Source of the DNA: Acanthacorydalis orientalis
Lineage: Eukaryota; Arthropoda; Insecta; Megaloptera; Corydalidae
NCBI GenBank assembly: GCA_034766995.1
Contig: CM068322.1
Location: forward strand, 9,331,810 to 9,395,809
Reading direction: 5' to 3'
Length of the DNA: 64,000 nucleotides
Numbering within the stretch: the stretch's first letter is position 1; each line of letters starts with the position of its first letter. Under the pieces are notes generated by a model. That model saw only the letters and a program-made list of their open reading frames with translations, was not told the DNA's origin and did not search any database. Both the position numbers and the translations under genes were made by a program. Shown here one piece after another: positions 11,557 to 25,400 of this stretch.

Positions 11557-12324
11557 TTTATATGTATAAGAGGAGAGAGATGGATACCAATTTTTTTATG
11601 CAAGAACTTATAAAACATAAAAATAATATTTTCTTTATATTTAAACGTCTTTGAAAGAAATTGTATAAGGTAAATCTTAATTTTACTTACTTTATTCACA
11701 TAACAAAACTTTTTGTAGAAGGTTAAAACAGTTAATATAACTGTATAAAAAAGCAACCTATGGCTTTGAATTCATGCGAATAATTACTATTCCTTTTACG
11801 TTTCTACTTTAATCTCTTTCTTAGAGTATATTAAAAAAATTTTATTTTATGATGTACGTTGCCTATAATTTAATGCTTTTAATATTTTCAATTATCATAT
11901 ATTGTTGGAACAAAGAGATCATGTTTATTCGAATCGATAATATTGTTCCTACGTATGTAATAAAAATGAAAATTTAATAAGAAAATATTTCGTAATATAT
12001 TAGTCGATAATGCGAAATTTTCACAATTATTTCTAGAATAATTCCAATAAATTAATATGTATGTATTATTTATTGCAGTAATACAGTCTGATTAAGATTA
12101 TTTGGATTAAGATTATATTTATTGTGTCTTTAAATATTATATTAGTTATATTTATTGCTAATGTATAACAACCCAGTTTAAAATATTACATTTGAAGATA
12201 TTAAATCGCGTTTAATATTAAATTGATTGGAAATACTGGTTATTAAGCACTTAATATTTCTAGTACTTGCCGAAAGATTATTTATGGTAAGTTTAAAATA
12301 GATTAAATATTTGTAATTTAAGTA

Positions 12325-12326
<2 letters not shown>

Positions 12327-12373
<47 letters not shown>
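12327..12373. repeat. (TA)n array
   Basis: Uninterrupted. Confidence 0.95.
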
Positions 12374-12375
<2 letters not shown>

Positions 12376-12504
12376 CAAGACCAATAAGTAAGAAAAATAA
12401 GATATATTAAGATAATTTTCTGATATAAAAATTTAAAAAAAAAACTATTTTACAATAGCTAACAAAATTCTTTTTGTTAGAAAGTATATCACATAGAAAC
12501 ACTA

Positions 12505-12506
<2 letters not shown>

Positions 12507-12584
<78 letters not shown>

Positions 12585-12603
12585 ACATATATATGTGTAT
12601 ATA
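12507..12603. repeat. (TA)n-(GT)n compound array
   Basis: Two AT blocks split by one GT, then (GT)n and a short tail of mixed AT/GT units. Confidence 0.95.
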
Positions 12604-14880
12604 AGGTAATTTAAAACACAGATTGGTATAATGGAAAATAATCATTTAACTACTATAATAAATATCTATGCTTTGTCCTGGTGAACTTTGCCCTTTGGAA
12701 CTCTGGAATTTCTGTTTCTCACGATTACTTTAGCACACGTACCATCTACAGAAACATTTTAAATCACTGAAATACAAGAAGACGTACTGATACTAGTAGC
12801 AAACATTAAAACGTAATTCGAATGATTTAAACGAGAATGATTCCTAACATAGTGAGATCTTAAGTATAAAAAAATATATTTAAGCTTCATTAAATTAAAA
12901 ATTATTTTTAGCTTCTTTTCTATGTTACCTATTTTATTATTTACGATTATTATTACTAGATAAATTACTTTTCTAATTAGGAGTATCTAAAATTCAATTC
13001 TTTAGTTACAAATATTACGATATTTTAGCCACTTTATTATAATAGTTAATGACTAAAAATTTATTGATACAATTCTATATCTGCACTTTCAAAATATTTA
13101 TTTAATAAAACATGAATATTACAGTATTTATTCTGAACTTTTTTTATAAATATTTTACTTATTTATGAATTACTTTTTGTTAACCGTTTTAAGTTGTTAA
13201 CCGCATTTGTAGATATTTATATAAATAAATAATACAAAATTTATTATACATTTTAATAAAAAAAATTATGGTTATATATCATTATTATTGACAATAGATA
13301 TTATTATAGAAAATATATTTTTTTTATACAAAATCACTTATACAAATTTCAGTTAATAACTTAGAACGTTAATAAGAACATATAATAAGAAAAAAACTAC
13401 TAACGTGAAAAAAAGAGACTTTATATTTAAAAATACTTTATATCTAAACAAACAAATCTCCAATCATTTAATGTTTCTTACAGACAAAATTGTTCTTGTT
13501 GTCTTGCAAAATGTTCTTGTTAAAAAAAGAAATAAATCCGCAATGTTGGATGACGTAAATTATTAAAAAGTTTTATTTGTAAAGAAAGAAAAACTGAGGA
13601 AAAGAATGCTTTGTTATACGGTAATACTTGTTGACGTAAGAATATTTAAAAACTTGAAAGATACATTTCATCTAACGTCCTTAATTTTAAGCATACGACA
13701 TTCACCCTTTCAATACTAAAAAAAAGAAGTGGCCATGGATTTGTCAACAGCAATAAAATGAAACAAATGATGCATGTAATTTGAAATTCAGATAAAAAAT
13801 TGTCCAAACTGAGAAAAGTGCTATATACAATTTAAAAAAAAGTCTATTTTTAATCTAATCACGATAAATTAGTTTTAGATGCTTTTTATGTTTGTAGAAA
13901 ATTTCCGTGTAAAAAGATGAATAATTCAACTGTTTTTGAATAAATTGTTAATAATAACTAAAAAATATTCTATTTTAATTTTAAGTATGATTTTTATTGA
14001 ACGGTAAGCTGATTCTATAAAAAATCCTAGTGACATAACTCAATAGTTTTTGTTACATATATAATTTGCATACTGTAGAATTAATATAAGCTCTTGGGTT
14101 ATTTTGGACAACTATTTTTAAATATCATAGTCATTTGAAAATAAAAAAATACACGCAGTATTCGCATAAAAATATTTCGCATGAGTAAACAGCTTGGCAT
14201 GAAATATTTAAACAATTTTCAAATTGAGGTCATGTTGTTCAAATACGTATGAACATTTTTATCTAATATTTTATTCATTTCGATATTTATTTAAATATAG
14301 GTCATCATGAACTACAATTGAGCTGTAATTTGTGTCATAATCTATCTCGGACACTATTGAAAGCAAGCAGGCTGAAGCATAAGTGAAATAATATTAATAT
14401 GTGTCTAATATAGAATATAATATATGTCTAAAATGAAATATTCTAACTTTCAAATTTTTAAACGACAAAGATTTTTTTCAATTCACTTGAACTAAATATA
14501 GTGGTATGTCCACCAGTGGCTATGTTGTCAATGTCCATTGTCACCATAATTGCCCCCATTTATTTATTATTAAATTTTATCTACACGTGTATTGTACTGC
14601 TGTTCAGTTACATACAAATGTAAATATGTTCCGTAAGATTTTTCTTATGTAATAATATACTAGTGTTTGTATAATATAGAATTTACTGTTTAATTTTTTT
14701 TATTACATTTTTATATTGTGAAAAAAAACTAATTTTTATTCAGTATTTTACTCGAAAATGTATAATTAGGAAATTTTTGTAATCGAAAATATTTTTATTA
14801 AAAAGATATTATCAAATTAATACAATTGTAGCATAAATTATGATTATAATTGTATGTGTTATACTTGTGATCTCGTTGAT

Positions 14881-15012
14881 GCATTATCTTGACGGTCTTT
14901 ATCGTTTTGGTTTCATCTGAGTTTCCGTTCGGTAATAGTTTCGGTACGTGTGAAGTATCTACATAGATTTTAGAAACTAGGGTCTCTAAAAGCTTAGAGA
15001 ATAGAAAATAAG
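14881..15012. repeat. CTGAAGATGG palindromic repeat, copy B
   Basis: Well-preserved left arm: 'attatcttgacggtctttat', 'cgttttggtttcatctgagtttc' and 'ggtaatagtttcggtacgtg'. The last part matches the copy D left arm ('actagttttatacgtgtgaa'). The right arm is reduced to 'agaaactag...agagaatagaaaata'. Confidence 0.5.
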
Positions 15013-15239
15013 ATGTTCCAAAAAAAAGAAAACAACCAGAAAAATGCATAAATAATGACGGTTCAAATTAAGGTCAAACATGACAGCACAAATGGTATTA
15101 AAAATTAATTACATGTTTTGTTACTCGATAAAGAATGAATATTTTACAAATGTAGAGGTGTTGCTAATAACAACAAACTTGGATATACACTACTATATAC
15201 AATAATAGTAATAGAATTTAAATGAAAAAAGTCTTTTAA

Positions 15240-15240
<1 letters not shown>

Positions 15241-15271
<31 letters not shown>
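15241..15271. repeat. (TA)n array
   Basis: Uninterrupted. Confidence 0.95.
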
Positions 15272-15273
<2 letters not shown>

Positions 15274-15378
15274 AAGAAAAACCTGAAATTAATATGTTAT
15301 ACTTCATTTTACCTACGGAAATTAAATATAAATTCTGAATACAAATTTAATAAAGTAATTTGGGCAAGATAAATATTG

Positions 15379-15394
15379 CATGTATGTATGTATG

Positions 15395-15429
<35 letters not shown>
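15379..15429. repeat. (TGTA)n-(TA)n compound array
   Basis: Five TGTA units before the TA run. Confidence 0.95.
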
Positions 15430-15437
<8 letters not shown>

Positions 15438-16304
15438 TAAGTATAACAATAAAATGGAAGAAGAATAAAATAAATAAAAATACAAACGTAGTTATAAAAC
15501 ATAAAAACACGATTACAGTGTTTAAAATATGAATATTGCAAAAAAAAGAGTAGACGTACAGCAGATATTGATAGGAGTTAAGTAATATAAAGAGGCCCAG
15601 AATGTATGATAAATATATCAATATATCGTCCAATATGTGGGTAAATATGTTAAAAAATGCATTATAAATATAGAACAGAAAAAAGAGAAATTCTAGTCGA
15701 TTCAAATAGAAAAAAATATGGTTATCCAACTGTACATTTTCAAAAGTGATAAATATTATTATTCAATAATATAATATATAGAATGTTTAAAAAGTAGATA
15801 TAATATGTACTTAGTTATATTTTTTTAAAAAAAGTTTGTTTAAAAGTCAACGAATTAAAAAAAATATACTTTTATCAGATAATTAATTGTAATGCTAGAG
15901 TAATATTTAGGATATAAACACCAAAATATTCAAATTAAATTCGAAATTTCCGGATTCTTACCTAAAAATAAAATTGAATTGTGAAGATGTACAAATTTCG
16001 ATTATTAATTGCAAAATAGTTACTTGACATTTTTGACATCGAGCTAAAACAAACTTCATTTCGCATTTGTCCATCAATAAAAAAAACATGTCGTAACATA
16101 TTTGCAATAATCAATTGACTATGTTATGAACTATACAAGAGAAAGTAGTAAAGAAATATATAATTTATTTTATCGAAAATAAATGAACTATAATTAGAAA
16201 AATATCATATGAATATTGAACAATTATTATTTTTTTGTATGATTTTAGTATAAACAAACATTTTCACTGTTCCTCAAATACGATAAAGTTCTCTTCACAA
16301 ATAT

Positions 16305-16371
<67 letters not shown>
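16305..16371. repeat. (TA)n array
   Basis: Starts with an imperfect ATATACATATA block. Confidence 0.95.
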
Positions 16372-16372
<1 letters not shown>

Positions 16373-16995
16373 ATAGTATATTTTTAAAAATAATTTGTTA
16401 TTTGTATGACCTTTTAGAAAAGAATATAAAGCCTTCCAATCAACAATTCATTGATTTTTCCGAAAACACTAGTCTTACTAGAAAAAATAGATTTTTCAAT
16501 ATTGTTTATTATACAACAAAATGGAATTAATTCATTTATTTTAAAAGTAATTTATTTATTTTTGTTATAAACTCTAAGAAAGACTAGTCTGTACTGAAAC
16601 CCATATATATTTCCAGCAATTATACTGAAATAGAGAAAGTATATAAGTAGATAGATGATAGATATTTGGGTTTAGAGGCACGTCGACAGCCAAAGTCATT
16701 AACACGGGTATATAATTAGTATTAAATGGTTTTTTTTTATTACACTACGCATTTAAAAGTTTCATTACTTCAGCTTCAAATTATTATTGTTACAATAATA
16801 ACAATGAAATAAGAACAAATACAATGTACATTTTATCTTGTGAGTAATTAAGTTTGAAGAATTAATTAAGTTATTGTTGGTTTCAATATAGTTTAAGAAC
16901 TATGAGTAAATTCCATTTTACAAAATATTATTTTTGTTATATACTTCTATTTTATTTTGTAGTATTAACCATATATTATTTTGGACAATAATTTA

Positions 16996-17563
16996 TTAGG
17001 TAGGTAGAAAAATAATTGCAGTTTATGACCTTAAAATTCATATAAATTTTTCTCTTTTTTGATTTTCATAGCTGTTGTAAGTGCTCTAGATCTTTTGGAT
17101 GACTAACGCCTAACTTTTGTGCAAGCTCTCGAATTGTTGTGCGTGATCTGATTCAACTAACGAATACATTGAGTCGCTGTGAACTGAAAAAGGACACCCG
17201 CGGTCTTCTTTATTTTCAAGGCTCTAGTCCCCTGGACGAAATTTTTGGAACCACCATTGCACTACATGTTCCTTAACAGTACCCACTCCAAAATCATCGT
17301 TTAGTTTACTGGCAGTTTATGCTGTTTTATCACCTATTTTGAACTCACAAAAAAATTCACTTATTTGTTTCTTTTCTATCCTTAATCCAATACCTCAATT
17401 GAAGCAAAATTAATAATAAAAGCAAAGTCAATGTTATTAAAATACAGACCGAAAAATGTACTTTAAAATGATATTGACATGAACATGATGAAATTATTCT
17501 TTTATTGAAAAAAAGATTAGAATTCAGGAAATAGAATCAGTAATTATTTTCCTATCAACCTAA
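16996..17563 (-). mobile_element. Short mariner derivative with TA target duplication
   Basis: A 568-bp element. The left end is TTAGGTAGGTAGAAAAATAA and the right end, reverse-complemented, TTAGGTTGATAGGAAAATAA. Both are flanked by TA, the mariner target site (16994-16995 and 17564-17565). The terminal sequence resembles the TTAGGTTGG ends of the mariner group that includes Hsmar1/SETMAR. The minus strand carries only the N-terminal part of a transposase, which then joins directly to the 3' end: an internal deletion derivative. The copy at about 32.5 kb shares the join. Confidence 0.85.
17050..17400 (-). pseudogene. N-terminal mariner transposase remnant
   Basis: The minus-strand translation gives a leader with EFFCEFKIGDKTA, then NDDFGVGTVKEHVVQWWFQK and FRPGD with a stop before SLENKEDRG, and later TIRELAQKLGVSHP and LEHLQQL. 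These match, in order, the first helix-turn-helix, the 'VQWWFKKF..GDESLEDEERSGRP' linker and the second helix-turn-helix of Hsmar1-type mariner transposases. No part of the catalytic domain is present. Stops and at least one frameshift are visible. Confidence 0.75.
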
Positions 17564-17589
17564 TACTTTTTCAACCCTTAACTTTCTAT

Positions 17590-17760
17590 AAATAAAATTG
17601 GTCGTCCTATTCCGTGATTTTTATTTGTGTTCTGATTGGCTGATGGACACCACATGGTCCCTGTTCTGATTGGTTAACATCAGTCAAATGCATCAGTCAA
17701 GTTCAAATTGTCAAGTTTCAACTAACTAGTAAGGTAAGAAAACTACTGTCGTAAAGTACG
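17590..17760. other. GC-richer island with repeated ATTGG motifs
   Basis: Holds two copies of 'gttctgattgg', about 40 bases apart, and two of 'catcagtcaa'. ATTGG is an inverted CCAAT box, but no gene starts nearby. It lies just outside the right end of the 17-kb mariner. Confidence 0.3.
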
Positions 17761-17807
17761 TGTAGATACATTAAAAACATAAAATTTATGTTGTATTTTT
17801 AATAATG

Positions 17808-17809
<2 letters not shown>

Positions 17810-17851
<42 letters not shown>
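17810..17851. repeat. (TA)n array
   Basis: Uninterrupted; about 250 bases right of the 17-kb mariner. Confidence 0.95.
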
Positions 17852-17854
<3 letters not shown>

Positions 17855-18282
17855 TATATTATAATTAAAAAGTTAAACATAAAACTGGCATGCTAAAGTA
17901 CAAAAAATGCAGTTTTTAGACGTTGTACACTTCAATTGATATAAATAACTGAATAGAATTGAAGTTAGACGTCAAATAATCAATTGCTATTATGATAAGT
18001 GGAGGCATTTCACTTAAACCAATCAGTGCAACAATTCAAGCAGCATCAATGACTGAACCAGGATGCACAAAGAAAACAATTGTACGCTATGATGATATAA
18101 TAATTCTCATCCTCATTTTCATCGAGACGACATCAATTGCGTTTGTCAAATAGAACAATTATTCGCCATTTCTTGACCCTTCGTTTTTGCAAATTGAATG
18201 CATGTTTTAACTACATATATCATTACGAATTCAATTGTAAATTATTTAACACGTGTTAATGTATTACAAGAATGCATGTATA

Positions 18283-18284
<2 letters not shown>

Positions 18285-18339
<55 letters not shown>
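18285..18339. repeat. (TA)n array
   Basis: Preceded by TGTATATGCA. Confidence 0.95.
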
Positions 18340-18340
<1 letters not shown>

Positions 18341-18479
18341 GTGCCATACAAATAGAGCAGAATGTGTGTCTGTCTACGGTATTAATAAGTACAAAACTAG
18401 AACAACTAATTAGCTGAACTTTTTCATATGTCTTTAGGATAAATTGAAGATTTTTATGAAATGGCCTCAATTTCAATTT

Positions 18480-21400
18480 TTGACAACTTATTTTTATTGT
18501 TCTGAATATACAAATCTTTTTATATAATAAACACTTATATATTCTTTATTACACTTTTTTCATATTTGTGTACTATTTATTTAAATATTGTTTATTTCTT
18601 TTATACATAAAATGAAATTAGATAATATATATATATTGTTATTGTTTAAAATGAAATTTAAAAATTATATTAAATAAAAAATATTCTCTATATTTCATAT
18701 TACTTATAACGTTAGTAATATTTTTTTTTCATATATTTGTTTCTTTTTAACTATCATGCATGTACGAGTATTTATATAGTTTGTAATATATCGAAATTAT
18801 ATCAACATGTTTATTTTAAAACATTTTCAGGATATTTTGGATACTTTAGTTATATGTAATGGTTAAAAATAAATATTTTTAATGCTAGAATTAATTTTTT
18901 ATTATATTCTTTTATATTTTAATATCTTTTTAAGGCGTTATTTTAATTCATTTGTTAATAAAAAACCTAATTTTAATAATATGTCTGGAAACTGGAACTT
19001 TTTATTATGCAAAACAATTTTATAATGTATTATTAAAATGTATATCTGCGTCATAATCTCTCTTTTCTATTTGAGTTATAGATACATTAATTATTCCATT
19101 CAGTACCCTTGAGATAATTTACCACAATGACAATTTAAAATTTCTTCTAGTTATAATTTCCTTATAAATGCATTTATTTGTTATATTAGTATGTAGCCTT
19201 GCTAACAAAATATTACAGTTATTAATGTTTTCATACACCTTAATTTGCGCTAGTTCTGGTTTGGTTTTACATAAAATACATATATTGAAAATTCATATAA
19301 TTTATATTTTCTTTTCATTAAAATATTGCCCAAAAATAATTCATTTACTATTTCTAAACAAAATAATTTCGAAATCTTCATATTGTTTGGATATGCTACA
19401 ATTCTTAATTATTTACTACTAATCATATATTAGCTATTTAATTTTAATTTAATTAGCTATTTTAAACATTACTATAAATATTCATGTCCCATTTAAAATA
19501 TATATAAAGGATAATATTTATACTATGCGGAGGTTGTTAGTGATTTACTGTATTATAAAAAAAACATTATAAATGATAGGAAAAAATAGAGAATAATTTT
19601 TATTTAACATAATTTTTAAATTTTATTTAGGATAATATATATATATATAATTTTATTTTATGTAATCAAGAAAATAACACTCAATAGTAATACATAATAG
19701 TACATAAATGAGGATATGTATTAATAAAGAATATATACTTGTTTATTATATAAAAATACTTAAATATTTTGGTCCTTTGTATACTTACACTACAACATTT
19801 TAAAATAATTCAATTAATGAAATTCAATTAAGGACGGAATAAAATAATATAAAAATTGAAGAAAATATTGGGCCCCTTTAAAACTAGAAAAATAACAGTA
19901 AAATATGTTAACGAATGTATATTAGTTTAAGAATGCTTTCGTTACAATAAAGTGTATAACCTATTAAAAAATTATAAACACAAAAGAATGCAGTTATATA
20001 TTTGTACATATAATAACTTATTTAAACTTCACTTATTTTCGAAAAAAATCAAAACAAATTTAGAAAAAAATATTAATAAAATATTTTTGAAGAAGCACAA
20101 ACATATTTCATATGTAACACACTGTCATATTTGAAGAAGCATATTATTTAAAAAGATTTAAATATTTAAGAACCCCTATATATTTAAATTACAAAATTCT
20201 AACGTATAAACACAAGCGCAAATAAAAAATAGAAACCAATAATTAATAAAATGTTATCAAATGCGATTTTTTGTTATTTTTGTTTCTTTGTTTTTAAATT
20301 TATATTGAAAGACTACAACTATACCAAACATATAAATGAAGAAAAAATTAGAAAACGAACAGAAAAATGTTTCAAAATAAAAATAAATAATAAGTAAAAA
20401 TATATTTCATATCTTTTATTCCTCATTTTGTTCTCTTTATATAAGAGTGTAAGAAAAAATATATATATATATATTGAATAAATATAATTATTAGATATAT
20501 TTTAAAACAAAGATGTACTAAACCATTAAAAATATTTTTATTTGAAATTTTTAAATGAAGTATTTTTAGTAGTTTCTATTAAATACACCAAATGTTTGAA
20601 TGTATGTTTATGATTCGATACAAAACAGAATTTCAATTTAACTTGCTTTATTGTGTACAAAAAATATGTTTTTATTACCTATAAATCTTTGTATATCAAA
20701 GTTTATATATAGTTAAATTTATAATTTATAAAATATAAAGATCAAAGCAACAAAATTCAACAATAAAATATAAATCATCATTATACAAAATAATATTAAT
20801 CTATACTTTGATGAAATTTTGTGTTATAAAAAAGAATATTTTTGATAAATTTACCTCGTTTAAATAACCGTTGATTTTTTTTTGTGATTATCTTATCGTA
20901 TATTTGTTTATTAATCCTTTATGAAGAGGATTTTATTTACTGATATACTCTATTGGAAATAGCATGTTAATATATTCTATTACAAAATATTAATATTCCT
21001 GATATTAAAAATCAAATTTTCTTTGAATATCTATTTTATATCTAAATAATATTTTATATTCAACATTGGATTTATAATAATGTACACGACTGATTTAAAA
21101 TTAATAATAAGGGATTACAACAAAAATACTAAAGTAATAATATTACAAGAATAATTTAATAAAAAGTGTTAATTTACACTTCTTCTAGGTATAGTACTAA
21201 AAATAAAAAATGAATAAGGCTAAGCCCTATAAATTTTATATAATTATGTCTTCAAATGTGATATTCTTATCGTTAAAAAAATAAATCTTGCAAATTATCC
21301 TACATAATGGTTTCACAAGGTATTTTTTTATACTTATTTAGTTAGAACAAATTATGTAAATAAAAACTCTTCCTTTTATTTTTTATATTTCTTATTATCT

Positions 21401-22106
21401 CTATTTAGATTTCATTTTTAGAGATTTATTATAAAATGAAATTGTTTTAGTAAATCTTACATGGCTAAGAAATTTTTTTTTGAAGAACGATGTCTTTAAA
21501 GATCATTAATTTTTCATTTAAGCATTTTTTTTAATCTTCATTTCTATTTATATTTTTAACAATCCATTAAAAATTTTTTTTAAATAGTAACCCATTTTCC
21601 TCAAAATTATTTCCTAGCATACATTTTGAAATACTTTTTGTAAAATCCACATGAAAATTTAAATTTAAAAAAATAATTTTTATTGTGTTAGCAAAGAATA
21701 TCATTGCATAAGTAACAATCATATTTATTAATAATCAATTATTGACCATTCTTGTCAAATATTCTTTTCACGTTTACTAGTGAAGGGAAAAATTCTTTTG
21801 TAAAAGTAAATTTACCAAAAGTGCCGAAAATAATTATTCTAACAGCAAAACCTATTATTTAAATAAATTAAAGTGATAATTTAAATGAACAACCACATTC
21901 AAAATTCCATTATTCTAGTAAAATAAATGTTTTGGATAAATTCACACAAAGAAGTTCATATTGAGAAATGTTTGTTACAAAGAAACATTACCTAAAATTT
22001 TTTTTGCACATAGATTATACAAAAGGCTTGAATTTGAATTGAGAAGATAATGAAGTCGATAGTAAGAACTAATTACTTACAAATAGAAATCGTTACGCTG
22101 GAATAA

Positions 22107-22110
<4 letters not shown>
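18480..22110. other. Intron 1 stretch without recognisable features
   Basis: The longest span with almost no long arrays. Very AT-rich, only chance open frames (up to about 84 codons) with low-complexity content. Confidence 0.6.
20459..20474. repeat. Short (TA)n array
   Basis: Eight units, inside the longest array-poor stretch of intron 1. Confidence 0.85.

Positions 22111-22111
<1 letters not shown>

Positions 22112-22161
<50 letters not shown>
22112..22161. repeat. (TA)n array
   Basis: Uninterrupted. Confidence 0.95.
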
Positions 22162-22163
<2 letters not shown>

Positions 22164-23393
22164 TAATAATTTTGAAGTTATAACAGTTTCGTTTCAAATT
22201 AAAGAAGAATAAAAATGTGAGAGTATTCCAGGAAAAAAATATTAAACGTACATAATAATTAACTACTACTATTTTCATATAAAGATTAGCCTATAAACGT
22301 ATCTGAATATATGTATTATAAATTCAAAAAATATTATACAAATTATAATATATATTTGTGAAGAATTAATTCATTGTATCTTTCGACATCAACTCAGTAG
22401 AATATTGACACATTTTAAAATAAGATCGACATTTTATTTATTAACATTACTTTTAACGCAGCTTGTATGGTCTGTATTTAATATTATAATATTTTGTTGT
22501 AAATTATCTTGATTACAATGTATTTTTAATTTATATTGCCTCTTATTAAAAAATATGTTCATAGAAACATATTTTTTATTTAATCTAACCAGTTAAAGAG
22601 TTATATGGATGTATTTTATTCCTAAATTAGTGTATATTAAATTCTACATTTTTAAAATATACCAAAGTACACCCAACTTTTTTCCATATTGATTTTATTA
22701 GAAAATGTTACAGTATAGTAAGATAAATTACACAATAGATATAAATGTTAAAAAAAGGTTTCAACGCATGAAATTACACAATAAAATGAAGATGAGTACT
22801 TTTAAAATTGCGAAGATATCTTTTTGAATAAAATTGAATGTTTTCCAAATTAATACACTTTTTAGCTTATTAAAGTATTTTAATATAAAATTTATGAAAA
22901 TGTAATATAATATACAAGTAATTCGAATGGCTGTAAAATGATTAAATTTAAGAAATAAACAAGTTTTAAAAAATTGAAGTGCAATAACAGAAAATGAAAA
23001 ATGGAAATCCTGTGAACAAAATATATAAATTAACCGATCAAGGTTAATCATCTCTCAAAACATCTTTAAATTAAAAATGTAGCAATAATAGCGACCAACT
23101 TAAATGTTAATATATTACGATTATCGAGATATATTTAGATATAAAGAAAATGGCACGAACAACAGATTTCTAATATAATTTTATTATGTTGTTATTTGGT
23201 TTTAGAGCGCTCGACAGCTGAATAATTTTATTAGGTATAAAAATTAATTCGGCGCTGTTAAATCGAATCATTTAAAACTCTGTTTTAAATTAAAATATAT
23301 TTTCGTTGTTTTAAGATTTTGAAGTGTCAACTTTCAAATTTAAAAACACTATATACCTTGGTTGCATAATGTCACAAAATAGCAATGAATATG

Positions 23394-23640
23394 ATGGCGT
23401 CCGAAAAGCAGCATATTAGATATTGTATGCTTTTCGTATTTCAATTGAAAAAAATGCTGTCAAAGTTACAGGAATGATATGTTTACTTTTTAGAAAAGGT
23501 GATGTGATGCATAAAACATGTAAAAATTGCTAAAACAGAAAAAGAAATCCGAAAATGCGTTATGGCGTCATCGACTCAAAACCGACATCTTTTTTTCAAC
23601 AAAGGATTTGCCAACGGATCAAAATTGTACAAAATAATAT
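23394..23640 (+). pseudogene. Mariner transposase stub
   Basis: From an ATG the frame reads MASEKQHIRYCMLFVFQLKK then NAVKVTGMICLLF and HKTCKNC before a stop at 23531-23533. 'SEKQHIR(H/Y)C(L/M)LFEF' followed by 'N(A)…ICxxYG…TCxxWF' is the start of one mariner-family transposase lineage. Downstream, DSKPTSFFQQ followed by KIVQNNIGYF recalls the C-terminal 'SKPxxFFxxGIxxLPxRWQKVIxNNGxYF' block, so the whole middle appears deleted. Element ends were not identified. Confidence 0.5.
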
Positions 23641-23719
23641 AGGATATTTTCAGAACAGAAATGTATTTAATTTTTCTAAAAACTTTCATTTTGTATAAAA
23701 AAAATGAACCGAATTAAGT

Positions 23720-25310
23720 TGTACAGCTAATATTTTACTAATTTAATTTTTATTATGGCTTAATATTCGTTTCTTATTTCAGCAAAGGGATGTTTACATA
23801 CTTTGATGGTTTGATACGTTTTTTGTTCTCACAAGGAATAAAATTCCATTATTAATGTACTATTCATAACCTATTTCTATCATTTTTTTTGTTTAGTATT
23901 AAATATATAAACTTCTATGATAATTTGAACTCTATTAAAGCCATTATTTGAAAAAGAGCTGTTCCAATAATATTTACATATTTAAGGTAACATTTGTTTG
24001 TAATATTTTTTTAACTCAAAACACATATGTAATATTGAATATTGTAGTCAAGTTTATCATACGTACAGTTGGTTAAACTCATTGTTATTTAATTTCAAAA
24101 TCTCACGCTGTATAAAAAGAGAAACATTTAATTGTATAGGGATTCTTTTATGAAAAATTACAATATCAATACAAAATAAAATATTTTTTAAATCGTTCAT
24201 TTTATTCGATATACTTTTATACGTACAAATTGTACTAAAAAAGCAGCAAAAATAAAAAAAATCATAGTAAAATAATGTTTATTCCTGAAAAATACTATCG
24301 TATCCAACTGAGTGTATTTGACTAGATATGCAGTATATTATAAATTGTCATCTTTGGTTTAATTTTTCTGTTCAGTAATTAAATTTATGAAAACATTTTA
24401 ATTAAAAATTACAGCACAGCTGAGTAAAATATAAAAATACACTAATTTTTCATAGAAATGCTGCATATAATTCTAAAATTGCAAATTAAATTGTTTATTA
24501 AGAAGACAAACGAAAACAAAAAATGAATTTGAAATAAATTCTGTATATACATAATTCTGTACATAACATTTTAGTTTCTAAGACAATGTTTTAGTCCTAA
24601 TAAACGGAACTACTCTTTATAAATTTGACAGAAATGTAATACAAACTCAAATATCTGAGTAAAATTAATTCCAAAATAATCGTTCAATAAATCAATGCCA
24701 TCCAGAAATTATAAGGAAGACTGAATAACTGAAAAATGTTAATGACGAAACTTTTACATAAGAAAACAACTGTATCAATCGCTTCGATTAAACGAGAAAT
24801 TATTGTTTATATCTTTTCAAGCAAAAGCACTATTTCTAAAAATATTTGTTTTATTTGCGATGACAATAATAAATTATCTAAATAATAAAGTAATTGAATA
24901 CAATAGGTTAAAAGAATTGAACTTAGATATATTGATCAGTAGTTCAAATATGGTAGCCATCTGTTATAATTGTACTTACTTTTGTCCTATTATCTATATA
25001 ATTATAAAAAATGTAGAGCAGAATTTCTACCAACTAGAAATTTATTAATGTAATACAAGTTTAAATTAAATCTTACAAAATGTATCATTTTTTATCGAAA
25101 AAATATTTCCTTCCTGATTTTCTGAAGAATGTGTGCAATGTAAAGGTCTTGCAACTGTTATGCAGAAACAGTTATTCAATCATTGAAGGTAATTGGAAGG
25201 TTTTACATATGTTGAAGTATTTTAGTATTACATATTATCATTGATACAAATGTTATTATGAATGAGTAGCTACTTTATAAATATCTTTACACTTTTGAAA
25301 TATGTTTATA
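23720..25310. other. Intron 1 stretch without recognisable features
   Basis: Plain AT-rich DNA. An 81-codon plus-strand frame near 24803-25048 has no motif or start context. Confidence 0.6.
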
Positions 25311-25315
25311 TTACA

Positions 25316-25330
25316 TTGTATGTATGTATG

Positions 25331-25398
<68 letters not shown>

Positions 25399-25400
25399 CA
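25316..25400. repeat. (TGTA)n-(TA)n-(CATA)n compound array
   Basis: Mirror-like: TGTA units on the left, CATA units on the right of a long TA core. Confidence 0.95.

Larger units (their letters stand above)
9020..14800. other. Intron 1 stretch, mostly plain AT-rich DNA
   Basis: Apart from the arrays, palindromic repeat A and the tRNA-like sequence, nothing recognisable: no conserved protein similarity and no paired terminal repeats. Confidence 0.6.

Noticed and set aside
15430..15729. 99-codon minus-strand frame, Phe/Leu/Tyr-rich, membrane-like
   Set aside because: Hydrophobic content follows from T-rich codons; no start context, splice signals or family resemblance.
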